A stretch of DNA of 64,000 nt, from the NCBI GenBank assembly GCA_948467735.1, contig CAOKFN010000004.1:62001-126000 (forward strand), in the 5' to 3' direction. This document shows, in pieces, positions 9,008 through 17,422 of the stretch. The position numbers and the translations under genes are program-made. A model generated the notes under the pieces. That model was not told the DNA's origin, made no database searches, and worked only from the letters and a program-made list of their open reading frames with translations. This stretch comes from an uncultured bacterium. Lineage in GTDB: Bacteria; Bacillota; Clostridia; Lachnospirales; Lachnospiraceae. How positions within the stretch are numbered: the stretch's first letter is position 1; each line of letters starts with the position of its first letter.

Positions 9008-10915
9008 ATGGTTTCTCGAAGAAATTTCTTTAGTATCGTTGTGATGATGGCAGTGCTTTTGTTCATGTTCCAGTTCTCCCAAATCATTAAAGAAAACGGC
9101 AGCGATTATGACGTAAACGCATATGCCTTGGAGGATGCGGTGTCATATGCGCCTAAATGGCAGGCGGATTCCGCCGGGGTAGCCTCCTGCCCCGCCGGAA
9201 GCAGTTCCAATCAGGAAATTAAATTTGAAGAAGAGGGCGTAAGAATCAGTTCTGCTGGCGGAAATTATGTGGTGTTCTGCGGCAGTGAGAAGGACGCGGT
9301 TTATCCTGTGGTAGAACAGTGGTGTATTTATACCAAAAGAGGTCTGACGGTATATGCCAATCCGGATGATTACCTTCCGGCAGAAGAAAATCTTCCGGAT
9401 GCGGTGCTGATAGATTCTGCCAGAATTAATCTAGCCCAGAATTTTCCTGCCTTTTCCCGGCTGACTGATCTGGGCGTCACTTTGATATTCTGCAATCTAC
9501 CGAACGCCGCCGCATTGAGGGGGAATCAAATCTGTAATCTTTTGGGAATTCAACAGATTCCTTCCGAACACATAGAAGTGGAGGGAGTGCATCTCTTTTC
9601 GGGATTCCTGCTGGGAGGAGAAATATGGTATATGGCGGAAAAAGAGGAGGAGAAAAAAAATCAGGATTTGGAATTAAATATTCCATGGTATATTACCGCC
9701 GGGGGCACTAAGACATATATGGTGGGAGTATTGGAAGAGCTTTTGAAGGAGGAAGACGCTAAAAACGAATATTTTCCGCCTTTGATCTGGCGCAGCAGCT
9801 ATGGAAATTCCAAAGTGTTTGTGGTAAACGGGGATTATCTCTCGGATATGACGGGGCTGGGGATATTGGACGCTATGATGTACGAAGCGGCTTCTTATGT
9901 AATTTACCCGATAGTGAATGCGCAGAATGCTTTGGTGACAGATTATCCGGAATTTGCGGGAGAAAATGACGCGGTTATGATGGAACTGTACAGCAGACAG
10001 ATGGACGCCGTACAGAGGGACGTCTGCTGGCCGGATCTGGCGGCGCTGATAGAACGAAATAAACTGAAACTGACCTGTATGTTTGCTCCCCAATACAATT
10101 ATCTGGATGAATCGGAGCCTTCCGGAGATTCGATGCCTTTTTATCTGCAGCAGCTGAAAGAAACGGAAGCGGAGGCCGGAATGTCCCTTACCTATGGGGA
10201 GGGAATTTCATTGCAGGAAAAGCTGGCGCGGGATGAGCAGTTTTATCATTCCATGAACCACAGATATGTGTATACCTCGGTTTTTGTGGCTGCGGAAAAT
10301 ACGGAGCAGCTAAAAGAAGCATTGCCGGAATCGGCATTACTGAAAAATGTAAGGACTGTGGCGGGGGATTATTCCCGGAATGAACCTGTGATATCTTGGC
10401 ATGGATCGTCAGATCAGGAATATGATATTACTCTGCAGAGCGTTACCAGCGACGTTAAGACACATACTTATTCCAATGATCTCTTTGTGAGAAGTCTGGA
10501 AACCGCTTTGGGATATTCCAATGTGAGAATCGATATGCATGATGTGCTGTGGCCGCAGTCAAAGGAGGATCAGTGGGAGAATATGTATGACAGCATGGCC
10601 AGTAATTTAAACACTTACTGGAAAGCGTTTTCTTCCTTTGACCACACCACCTTGACGGAAAGCGACAGGCGAATCCGTACTTTTTTGAATATGGATTATA
10701 GAGACAGACGGGAAGGAGACCGTGTATTATTGGAAATGTTCGGGGCGGAAGAGGGGTGGTTCCTATTTCGGGTACATGGGGAGGAGATTGCTTCCATCAA
10801 CGGGGCGGAATATGAGGAGATAGAAAGCGGCACATACCTGCTCCATGTAACCGAAGAGAACGCGGAGATTTGTCTGCGTAAAAACAGAGGGCTTTTGGAA
10901 TATACTTATCCATAA
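9008..10915 (+). CDS. DUF2194-like exported/anchored protein
   Basis: A 635-residue protein with one N-terminal transmembrane helix (about residues 9-26) and a large extracytoplasmic region. The overall pattern (GDYLSDMTGLGILDAMMYE, a C-terminal segment with SIDMHDVLWP-like FVRIDMHDV) resembles DUF2194 proteins. From memory, in Clostridia and Bacilli these occur with Pel-type exopolysaccharide genes. It lies face to face with a DUF4832-like gene, a common partner, but no pelF or pelG glycosyltransferase/exporter gene is visible in this window. The start is supported by AGAGGAGAA. Family assignment is moderate and function is inferred: extracellular polysaccharide synthesis or modification. 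Confidence 0.6.
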   Translation: MVSRRNFFSIVVMMAVLLFMFQFSQIIKENGSDYDVNAYALEDAVSYAPKWQADSAGVASCPAGSSSNQEIKFEEEGVRISSAGGNYVVFCGSEKDAVYPVVEQWCIYTKRGLTVYANPDDYLPAEENLPDAVLIDSARINLAQNFPAFSRLTDLGVTLIFCNLPNAAALRGNQICNLLGIQQIPSEHIEVEGVHLFSGFLLGGEIWYMAEKEEEKKNQDLELNIPWYITAGGTKTYMVGVLEELLKEEDAKNEYFPPLIWRSSYGNSKVFVVNGDYLSDMTGLGILDAMMYEAASYVIYPIVNAQNALVTDYPEFAGENDAVMMELYSRQMDAVQRDVCWPDLAALIERNKLKLTCMFAPQYNYLDESEPSGDSMPFYLQQLKETEAEAGMSLTYGEGISLQEKLARDEQFYHSMNHRYVYTSVFVAAENTEQLKEALPESALLKNVRTVAGDYSRNEPVISWHGSSDQEYDITLQSVTSDVKTHTYSNDLFVRSLETALGYSNVRIDMHDVLWPQSKEDQWENMYDSMASNLNTYWKAFSSFDHTTLTESDRRIRTFLNMDYRDRREGDRVLLEMFGAEEGWFLFRVHGEEIASINGAEYEEIESGTYLLHVTEENAEICLRKNRGLLEYTYP

Positions 10916-10956
10916 AGACGACATTGTCTGCGTACCAATAACTAAACGACCATAGT

Positions 10957-12447
10957 TCAGGAGCCGAAGAACAGGGATGGAAGGGTTTCCCAGAAATCCT
11001 CCCATGCGGCGCCGTCGGATGTGGGCAGAACCATAAGCGTTCCCACTGGTACAAGTTCATCTTCCCCCACAGTATCGTTGGCAAACAAGACGGCGCGTTC
11101 GGTATATGGATCCGTGAGGCCGAAGGCCATTTCATAAGTACCCTCCGGCAGAGCACGAACAGCCAGAGGAAAGGTAAAAGTGCTTTCTCCGCCCGCTTTA
11201 ATTGTGCGCACATCCAGCGAAACCGGAACAGATATCCGTATGCCGACGGCGGTATCGCATAAAGTAATTTTTCCCTCGAAACAGCGATAGGAAGGTGCGA
11301 ATCCCGTATTTTGTATGGTGAGGGAAAAGACGGCGGGGTCGCCTTTGTGGGCGTCATAGAAAAGGGAACTGTCGGTAATTACATAGCGATATCCCAAATG
11401 AGCTTCAATATAATCCAGACCATTCATTCCGTCAAAGCAGTCGTCCCCCTCATATACGGAGGCCTTCCATTTATTCAGAACCTCCGCATGATGATCGCGG
11501 TTTAAGTAGGATACATGCATCCGCCTCAAATCCCGAACGGCATTCTCAAAATCATTATATGGATTGTCAATGACGGCTTCTCCGCCGTTGGGCACATATT
11601 GGCATAGGTATTCCTGAAAAGCAAGCTCTTCCTCCCGCGTCCCCTTTTCTTCCGGTTTTGTGCTGTCCGCAAAAGAAGTGTCGTCATAAGTGCCTAGGTC
11701 ATAGACGGATCCCAGCATTCCGTCATTAAAAAGTCCTAGTCTGGAAGCAAGAGTTCCGTTAAAGGCAGTTTCGGGCGTAATGGGCCGCCTGCTTTGGGTT
11801 ACGCCGCGCAGATGGGAGGGAGTCCGTACTGCCAGAAAGATGGACGGGTCAGTGACTTCGGATAAATGCGTCATTAGATAGCGATTGTGTTCATGGGAGC
11901 CAAAATGAGTCTGTGTCATTTCGCCGCAGTTTCCCGTGAAAGTACTCTGTATGACCAGCACGGAATCCGCATATTTATTTACCACCTCAGCCACTTGGTC
12001 CATGTGGCTGACAATCTGGGAAATCTCTGCAGGTTCCGTCTCCAATGCTTTTCCGTCCCAGTCATAGAGAAACCGGAGAATGACCTGCTTTCTGGCAGAA
12101 GAAATTTCGGCAAGAATATTATCCAGCTGCTGTAAAGCGTTATCGCTTAAATCGGAGTCCGGATAATTTTTCAGATTAATTTCCGCCATCATAAGCTGAC
12201 GGCCGTTAGAATTGACATACTGCCTGCTTCGCACCGCCATGCTTTCCGGATCGTCTTCCGAGAGAAGAAAGCCGCATAAATGAAAGAATCCGCAGAAAGG
12301 ATTGTCTAATAAGGCGCTGCTTTCCGCATAAGAAGCAGGAGAATAGGATACGGGCTGAAATCGGGAATATAAAACCAATAGAGCAAGCGCCGCGAACAGG
12401 GCGATATGGAAAAGGACCGCAAATAAGTGTAGTATTTTTTTCATCAT
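10957..12447 (-). CDS. DUF4874/DUF4832-like exported protein
   Basis: A protein of about 496 residues. It has an N-terminal hydrophobic helix (LHLFAVLFHIALFAALALLVLY), then a region that fits a beta/alpha-barrel of the DUF4874 type (NPFCGFFHL, LRFLYDWDG, QSTFTGNCGEM, AVRTPSHLR, FNDGML) and a C-terminal beta-sandwich of the DUF4832 type. The start is the ATGATG pair at 12447/12444 after GAGGAG; the upstream ATG of the open frame lacks a ribosome site. Its 3' end faces that of the DUF2194 gene, 41 bases away. Both are predicted to act outside the membrane, so a shared role in a surface polysaccharide is plausible but unproven. Confidence 0.65.
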   Translation of the reverse strand: MMKKILHLFAVLFHIALFAALALLVLYSRFQPVSYSPASYAESSALLDNPFCGFFHLCGFLLSEDDPESMAVRSRQYVNSNGRQLMMAEINLKNYPDSDLSDNALQQLDNILAEISSARKQVILRFLYDWDGKALETEPAEISQIVSHMDQVAEVVNKYADSVLVIQSTFTGNCGEMTQTHFGSHEHNRYLMTHLSEVTDPSIFLAVRTPSHLRGVTQSRRPITPETAFNGTLASRLGLFNDGMLGSVYDLGTYDDTSFADSTKPEEKGTREEELAFQEYLCQYVPNGGEAVIDNPYNDFENAVRDLRRMHVSYLNRDHHAEVLNKWKASVYEGDDCFDGMNGLDYIEAHLGYRYVITDSSLFYDAHKGDPAVFSLTIQNTGFAPSYRCFEGKITLCDTAVGIRISVPVSLDVRTIKAGGESTFTFPLAVRALPEGTYEMAFGLTDPYTERAVLFANDTVGEDELVPVGTLMVLPTSDGAAWEDFWETLPSLFFGS

Positions 12448-12637
12448 AGCTCCTCGATTTTTTGTGATGCTGCTTATTTCTTTTTGTGGAAGCATTTCCG
12501 GAAGTCCGGAAGTTCGTCACTGCTTTTCGTAAACATAGTATATCATCTCGGGGTGGAAAAAGCCACAAGAACATGCGATAACTGTGAGTAAAATGTCATT
12601 TCATGGAAAAATTTCCTCAAAAAATAAAATAAATTAC

Positions 12638-12666
12638 TTGCCAAACAGCTTTTTTTATGTTATGAT
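12638..12666 (+). promoter_or_regulatory. sigma-A-type promoter of tRNA-Leu
   Basis: TTGCCA (12638-12643), a 17-base spacer and TATGAT (12661-12666) lie about 44 bases before the tRNA. Confidence 0.7.
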
Positions 12667-12709
12667 ATGAATTGTTGTGAGGGAATAGCAGTAAAAGTTT
12701 TTATAAAAC

Positions 12710-12792
12710 GCCGGCGTGTCGGAATGGCAGACGAGGCAGACTCAAAATCTGTTGTTGGCAGCAACGTATGGGTTCAAGTCCCATCGCCGGCA
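12710..12792 (+). tRNA. tRNA-Leu (anticodon CAA)
   Basis: An 83-base class II tRNA. The acceptor arms GCCGGCG (12710-12716) and CGCCGGC (12785-12791) pair perfectly, with discriminator A. The anticodon loop is CTCAAAA, giving anticodon CAA (reads UUG). A long variable arm is present (TGTTGGCAGCAACG region), as is the T-arm GGGTTCAAGTCCC. No 3' CCA is encoded. It stands alone between a promoter and a terminator-like hairpin. Confidence 0.95.
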
Positions 12793-12799
12793 TTGATAG

Positions 12800-12845
12800 A
12801 AATCGCTGAAAACCAGTAAATTAATGGGTTCAGCGATTTTTTCAT
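12800..12845 (+). terminator. terminator after tRNA-Leu
   Basis: An 11 bp stem AAATCGCTGAA (12800-12810) pairs with TTCAGCGATTT (12829-12839), followed by a T run. Confidence 0.85.
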
Positions 12846-12990
12846 ATTCAGCGGAAGTTGATTTAAAATATGATAAATTTATGTCACACTGGAAGATTTT
12901 GTTTGTCTAATGATATAGTACGGTTAAAGAAAAGGCTTTGTCAATTCTTCAGTACTAACTGAAATCATTATATTTAGGAGGCAAAAATTA

Positions 12991-13839
12991 ATGGAGAAAA
13001 AAACAAATGAAGAACTATTTGCTCTAATTGACGAGGCTGTGGCTGGGGATAAACAGTCTTTGGAAACGATTCTTTTCGGCATACAGGATTTAGTATTTAA
13101 CCTTTCCCTGAGAATGCTGGGAAACTTTGCGGATGCGGAAGATGCCGCGCAGGATATTTTGCTGAAAGTCATTACGCATTTGTCCTCTTTCAAAAAGGAA
13201 AGCTCATTTACCACTTGGGTGTTCAGCATTGCGGCAAATCATCTAAAAAACTGTAAGAAATATATGTTTTCCCAGCATCCTCTCAGCTTTGAATATTATG
13301 GGAGCGATATTGAAAACGGTAAAATCCATGACATACCGGATTTGACGCAGAATATTGAAAAGACTATTTTAGCAGAAGAATTGAAGCTCTCATGCACAAA
13401 CGTTATGCTGCAATGCCTCGATAGCGAAAGCAGATGCATTTTCATATTGGGCACAATGTTTAAAATTGACAGCCGCATCGCAGGAGATATTTTAGGCTTG
13501 TCGCCCGAAGCATATCGGCAGAGGCTGTCCAGAATACGCAGAAAAATGGCAGATTTCTTGGAAAAATATTGCGGAGAATATGGAAGCGGCAGATGCAGAT
13601 GCGGCGAAAGGATAAATTATGCAATTCAAAATCATCGCATAGACCCGGCTCATTTAGACTATACTGCCGCCGAAATATCAAAACAAACCATGATGGATGT
13701 AAAAGAGGCCATGGAAGATATCGATGATTTATCCCAGCAGTTTTCTTTCTGTAAATCTTACCAGTCTCCTGAAAAGATTAGGCAGTTTATTCTAAGTTTT
13801 CTTGACGGGGCGGCATTCTCAATGATAAAAAATTCATAG
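12991..13839 (+). CDS. sigma-70 family (ECF-like) RNA polymerase sigma factor with C-terminal extension
   Basis: A 282-residue protein. Region 2 covers about residues 20-95 (LSLRMLGNFADAEDAAQDIL, TWVFSIAANHLKN) and region 4 about 130-190 (AGDILGLSPEAYRQRLSRIR). About 90 residues follow region 4, beginning with a Cys-rich turn (GRCRCGERI, near residue 200), unlike a minimal ECF factor. ECF factors with C-terminal regulatory extensions are known, so the tail may be a built-in regulator or metal/redox switch; this is inference. The start is preceded by AGGAGG. It is monocistronic, and a hairpin follows its stop. Confidence 0.85.
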   Translation: MEKKTNEELFALIDEAVAGDKQSLETILFGIQDLVFNLSLRMLGNFADAEDAAQDILLKVITHLSSFKKESSFTTWVFSIAANHLKNCKKYMFSQHPLSFEYYGSDIENGKIHDIPDLTQNIEKTILAEELKLSCTNVMLQCLDSESRCIFILGTMFKIDSRIAGDILGLSPEAYRQRLSRIRRKMADFLEKYCGEYGSGRCRCGERINYAIQNHRIDPAHLDYTAAEISKQTMMDVKEAMEDIDDLSQQFSFCKSYQSPEKIRQFILSFLDGAAFSMIKNS

Positions 13840-13857
13840 GCGTTTATATTCAAATCT

Positions 13858-13896
13858 CATCCGGCAGAAAGGCCTCCGCTTTTTCTGCCGGATGAT
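13858..13896 (+). terminator. hairpin after the ECF-like sigma gene
   Basis: CATCCGGCAGAAA pairs with TTTCTGCCGGATG across a short GC-rich loop, starting about 20 bases after the stop. It is followed by a weak T-rich tail (ATTTCC), so it is a likely but imperfect terminator. Confidence 0.6.
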
Positions 13897-13916
13897 TTCC
13901 ACTTTGCCCTTTACAG

Positions 13917-13998
13917 TTCAATCATGATACGGATGGCTATTCGGCCGTTTCCTGCCTTGAATAAGGCCTATTTTATCATAACTTTCTCGCAATGGCAA
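13917..13998 (-). repeat. intergenic promoter-leader element, copy C (minus strand)
   Basis: Read on the minus strand, this has TTGCCA (13998-13993), a 17-base spacer and TAAAAT (13975-13970) as an extended -10. Then comes GGCCTTATTC, the core AACGGCCGAATAGCCATC and a CATGATT end. It matches the two copies at 27941-28085 along its whole length. It points towards the 3' end of the sigma gene, so a transcript would be antisense to that gene's terminator region. Confidence 0.65.
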
Positions 13999-14025
13999 TT
14001 TCGTGTGATATTATAAATTGACATA

Positions 14026-14054
14026 TGGACAAATCATTCCGGATTGTATATAAT
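14026..14054 (+). promoter_or_regulatory. sigma-A-type promoter of the YbjN-like gene
   Basis: TGGACA (14026-14031), a 17-base spacer and TATAAT (14049-14054). The 5' leader then holds CAGCGGCCGAAAGGAG, in which the ribosome site overlaps a GGCCGAA core like that of the intergenic elements. Confidence 0.6.
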
Positions 14055-14101
14055 TGTAAGTAATTAACATGCTGTAAAGAAACAGCGGCCGAAAGGAGAA
14101 C

Positions 14102-14584
14102 ATGATGAGTTATTCAAATGAAATCTGCACAGCGATTAAAGGCTTTCTGAAAAAGGATGAATGGAATTATCAATTTGATGAGGAAAACGGTAATTTTACA
14201 ATGGGAATTACTCTCGACTGTAAAATTAAAAACCTTGAAATGATAATTGATGTACGTGACGACAGTTACTGTGTTATTGGCAGCATTCCATTGAAGGCCG
14301 ATAAGGAAACGTTCGTAGAAACGGTTCGTCTGTTGAATCGGATTAACTGGGAGACGCTTTTTGGAAGCTTTGAGATGGATGAAAGCGATGGTGAAGTTCG
14401 ATATCGCTTGTCCGTGGATTGTGAGGATATATCCCTCAGTGAAAGCGTGATTAGGAACAGTATCTATATTACCGCTCAAATGGCAAACAAATACGGGAAT
14501 GCGCTTGCGCAGGTTATTATGGGATTTTCCAACGCAAATGATGCGTTTTTGGCTGCAAAGCAAGCTGACAAGCCGGCAGATTGA
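14102..14584 (+). CDS. YbjN domain-containing protein
   Basis: A 160-residue soluble protein with the pattern of the YbjN family (type III chaperone-like fold). An amphipathic N-terminal helix is followed by alternating beta strands (MGITLDCKIKNLEMIIDV) and the central helix-turn PLKADKETFVETVRLLNRIN, with FEMDESDGEVRYRLSVDC. Family members are often small cytosolic proteins of unclear regulatory role. The start follows AAAGGAGAAC. A sigma-A promoter lies 50 bases upstream and a terminator follows, so it is transcribed alone. Confidence 0.75.
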   Translation: MMSYSNEICTAIKGFLKKDEWNYQFDEENGNFTMGITLDCKIKNLEMIIDVRDDSYCVIGSIPLKADKETFVETVRLLNRINWETLFGSFEMDESDGEVRYRLSVDCEDISLSESVIRNSIYITAQMANKYGNALAQVIMGFSNANDAFLAAKQADKPAD

Positions 14585-14616
14585 CTGCTGATTTGATTTT
14601 GGCGCCATCGTTTTTT

Positions 14617-14661
14617 AAATCTCAGGAAAGCAGTTTGAAAACGCTTCCCTGAGATTTTTAT
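14617..14661 (+). terminator. terminator after the YbjN-like gene
   Basis: AAATCTCAGG (14617-14626) pairs with CCTGAGATTT (14648-14657), followed by TTT. It lies between convergent genes, but the T run serves the plus strand only. Confidence 0.8.
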
Positions 14662-14695
14662 AGTACATGCTCTTTACATGCGCCGCTTATCCTGC

Positions 14696-16084
14696 TTAAA
14701 ATTCGTTCCCGGGAAATCGGGGAATGCCGTCAAAGCCTGTCTTTAGCTCTTCGTCTGTGGGAATATAGTCGGTCATCTCACCGTTGTTATATTTTTCATA
14801 TGCCACCATGTCAAAATATCCGGTGCCGGTCAAACCAAATACGATGGTCTTTTCCTCTCCGGTTTCTTTACACTTCAAGGCTTCGTCGATAGCAGCCCGA
14901 ATCGCATGGCTGCTTTCCGGCGCGGGCAGGATGCCTTCTACTTTCGCAAATTGTGTCGCGGCCTCAAATACGGCTGTCTGTTCCACGCTGACAGCTTCCA
15001 TGATGCCGTCATGATACAGCTGGGACAGAATGGGGCTCATGCCGTGGTAGCGCAGACCCCCCGCATGATTGGCGGAAGGAATAAAGCCGCTGCCAAGGGT
15101 ATACATTTTTGCAAGGGGACATACTTTCCCGGTATCGCAGAAATCATATGCGAATACCCCGCGGGTAAAGCTGGGGCAGGATGCCGGTTCCACCGCAATA
15201 ATCCTATAATTTTTTTCTCCGCGTACAATTTCACCCACGAAAGGAGAAATAAGTCCGCCTAAATTGGAGCCGCCTCCGGCACATCCGATAATAATATCGG
15301 GTGTAATATCGTATTTATCAAGGGCGGCCTTTGTCTCAAGGCCGATAATGGTCTGGTGCAGCAATACCTGATTCAGCACGCTGCCCAAAACATAGCGATA
15401 ACCCTCGCGGGACGCCTCCGCCTCCACGGCCTCGGAAATGGCGCACCCAAGGCTTCCGGTGGTATTGGGATGTTCCGCAAGAATTTTACGGCCAACTTCG
15501 GTTGTCATGCTGGGAGAAGGGGTAACGGACGCCCCGTAGGTCCTCATGACCTCACGGCGGAAGGGCTTCTGTTCATACGAAACCTTAACCATGTATACAA
15601 GACAGTCTAAATCGAAATAGGCGCATGCCATGGAAAGAGCCGTTCCCCATTGTCCGGCGCCCGTCTCGGTGGTAACGCCCTTCAGTCCCTGTTTCTTCGC
15701 ATAATAAGCCTGAGCGATGGCGGAGTTCAGTTTGTGGCTTCCGCTGGTGTTGTTCCCTTCAAATTTATAGTAAATTTTAGCCGGCGTCTGTAGTTTCTCT
15801 TCCAGACAGTATGCTCTCACCAGCGGCGAAGGACGGTACATTTTATAAAAATCCTGTATTTCCTTGGGAATGGGAATATAAGCATTGGTGTCGTCCAATT
15901 CCTGAGCTGCTAATTCGTCGCAGAAAACGCTTTTTAATTCTTGGGCTGTCATGGGTTTTAAAGTGCCCGGATTCAGCAGTGGAGCGGGCTTGTTTTTCAT
16001 ATCGGCCCTGAGATTATACCATGCGGTTGGAATTTCCGTCTCGTCGAGATAAATCTTATAGGGTATTTTTGTCTGTGTACTCAA
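14696..16084 (-). CDS. TrpB-like PLP-dependent enzyme (TrpB2 type)
   Basis: A 462-residue protein of the TrpB2 subfamily of tryptophan synthase beta chains, making tryptophan from indole and serine with PLP. The PLP lysine is in GSHKLNSAIAQAYY, the substrate loop is ETGAGQWG, and the phosphate-binding loop is GCAGGGSNLGG. EPASCPSFTRG and the long N-terminal extension distinguish TrpB2 from the TrpA-partnered TrpB1. The start is taken as TTG at 16084 after GGAGGGAAAAAA; the upstream ATG of the open frame lies in that ribosome site. No trpA or other trp gene is nearby, consistent with the stand-alone or indole-salvage use proposed for TrpB2. Confidence 0.9.
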   Translation of the reverse strand: MSTQTKIPYKIYLDETEIPTAWYNLRADMKNKPAPLLNPGTLKPMTAQELKSVFCDELAAQELDDTNAYIPIPKEIQDFYKMYRPSPLVRAYCLEEKLQTPAKIYYKFEGNNTSGSHKLNSAIAQAYYAKKQGLKGVTTETGAGQWGTALSMACAYFDLDCLVYMVKVSYEQKPFRREVMRTYGASVTPSPSMTTEVGRKILAEHPNTTGSLGCAISEAVEAEASREGYRYVLGSVLNQVLLHQTIIGLETKAALDKYDITPDIIIGCAGGGSNLGGLISPFVGEIVRGEKNYRIIAVEPASCPSFTRGVFAYDFCDTGKVCPLAKMYTLGSGFIPSANHAGGLRYHGMSPILSQLYHDGIMEAVSVEQTAVFEAATQFAKVEGILPAPESSHAIRAAIDEALKCKETGEEKTIVFGLTGTGYFDMVAYEKYNNGEMTDYIPTDEELKTGFDGIPRFPGNEF

Positions 16085-16270
16085 TTTTTTTCCCTCCATA
16101 AAGTGTGCTAGCGTTATCCTAGCACAGAAAAAGGAATTCTGCAATCACTTTTTGGGATTTTCATACCGTGGAATTTGTGATATAATCAATACAGCTTCTC
16201 TTAGGACAGGTATCATTCCTTTATGATAGACAGAATCCCGAAGTATAAATTTTTTTAGATGGAGCGAACA

Positions 16271-17323
16271 GTGAAAGGTCAGGATTTTTCAAACATATTA
16301 AACGGAAAAGAATATGATTTTTTAAGAACCAGCGAGCATCTGCGCAGGCATATCATTCTGCTTGGGCTGGGAGGAAGTTATTCTTATGGGACTGACAATG
16401 AGGACAGCGATATTGATATTCGAGGCGTGATGCTGGACAGGAAATCCGATTTAATCGGAATGACAAGTTATGAGCAGTATGTGGACAATAATACGGATAC
16501 CGTAATCTATGCTTTTCACAAAATGATTACCCTTTTGTTAAACAGCAACCCCAACGCGCTGGAGCTGCTTGGCTTAAAGCCGGAACATTATCTGTATTTG
16601 AATCCCGTCGGGCAGAGGCTTCTGGAAAATTCCGGCCTGTTTCTGTCCAAACGTGCGATCCAGTCGTTCGGCGGCTACGCGGACGCACAGCTTCGGCGGC
16701 TTCAGAATGCGCTGGCAAGGGATTCCTACCCCCCGAGCGAACGGGAACAGCATATATTCCGTTCGGTGAAACATGCAATGCATGATTTTCTGAGCCGCTA
16801 TGAAAAATTTGAAAACGGTTCTCTTAAGGTATATGTGGATCAGGCCCTAAATCCTGCGTTTGATACGGAAATTTTTATAGACGCACATCTGACTCATTAT
16901 CCATTGCGGGATTACAAAAATATTTGGAACGAGATGAATAATATTGTAAGGGATTATGATAAAATCGGGAAACGAAATAAGAAAAAAGATGACAATCATC
17001 TAAATAAACATGCCATGCATCTGGTGCGCCTGTTTATAATGGCAGTCGATATTCTGGAGCGGGGAGAAATCAATACGTATCGGGAAGCGGAGCATGAACT
17101 GCTTGTCAGCATCCGCAGAGGCGATTATCAAAAGAGAGACGGTTCTTTCAGAGATGAATTTTATGAAATTGTCAGGGACTATGAGCGGAAGCTGGAATAT
17201 GCGTCCCAGCATACGATTCTGCCCGATGAACCCGATATGTCGCAGGTTCAGGAATTTGTCATGTCAGTAAATGAGAAGGTGGTCATAGACGGAATCCCGA
17301 TTATGGAAGGAATTCGGGAATAA
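16271..17323 (+). CDS. nucleotidyltransferase-fold protein (YcgL/COG3541-like), first of a pair
   Basis: A protein of about 350 residues with a polymerase-beta-type nucleotidyltransferase core. GGSYSYGTDNEDSDIDIRG near residue 35 gives the G(G/S)...D-x-D catalytic pattern, and an all-alpha remainder follows. The GTG at 16271 is chosen because GGAG lies six bases before it; the ATG 12 bases upstream has no ribosome site. A promoter with TTTTCA (16158-16163), a 17-base spacer and extended TATAAT (16181-16186) precedes it. The next gene encodes a second protein of the same broad family, 100 bases on. Substrates are unknown; RNA or tRNA end modification is a guess from family breadth. Confidence 0.75.
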   Translation: MKGQDFSNILNGKEYDFLRTSEHLRRHIILLGLGGSYSYGTDNEDSDIDIRGVMLDRKSDLIGMTSYEQYVDNNTDTVIYAFHKMITLLLNSNPNALELLGLKPEHYLYLNPVGQRLLENSGLFLSKRAIQSFGGYADAQLRRLQNALARDSYPPSEREQHIFRSVKHAMHDFLSRYEKFENGSLKVYVDQALNPAFDTEIFIDAHLTHYPLRDYKNIWNEMNNIVRDYDKIGKRNKKKDDNHLNKHAMHLVRLFIMAVDILERGEINTYREAEHELLVSIRRGDYQKRDGSFRDEFYEIVRDYERKLEYASQHTILPDEPDMSQVQEFVMSVNEKVVIDGIPIMEGIRE

Positions 17324-17422
17324 TTATCATGGCAAAATGAATCGATTTGTTGTAAAATGGGCGTCTCATGGCTGGACGCGCTTTATGGATGAAGTATTTG
17401 ACGGAAGGAGAATGGCTCAAGG

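Noticed and set aside
14696..16084. Canonical tryptophan synthase beta subunit (TrpB1)
   Set aside because: The N-terminal extension and EPASCPSFTRG place it with TrpB2, and there is no trpA neighbour.
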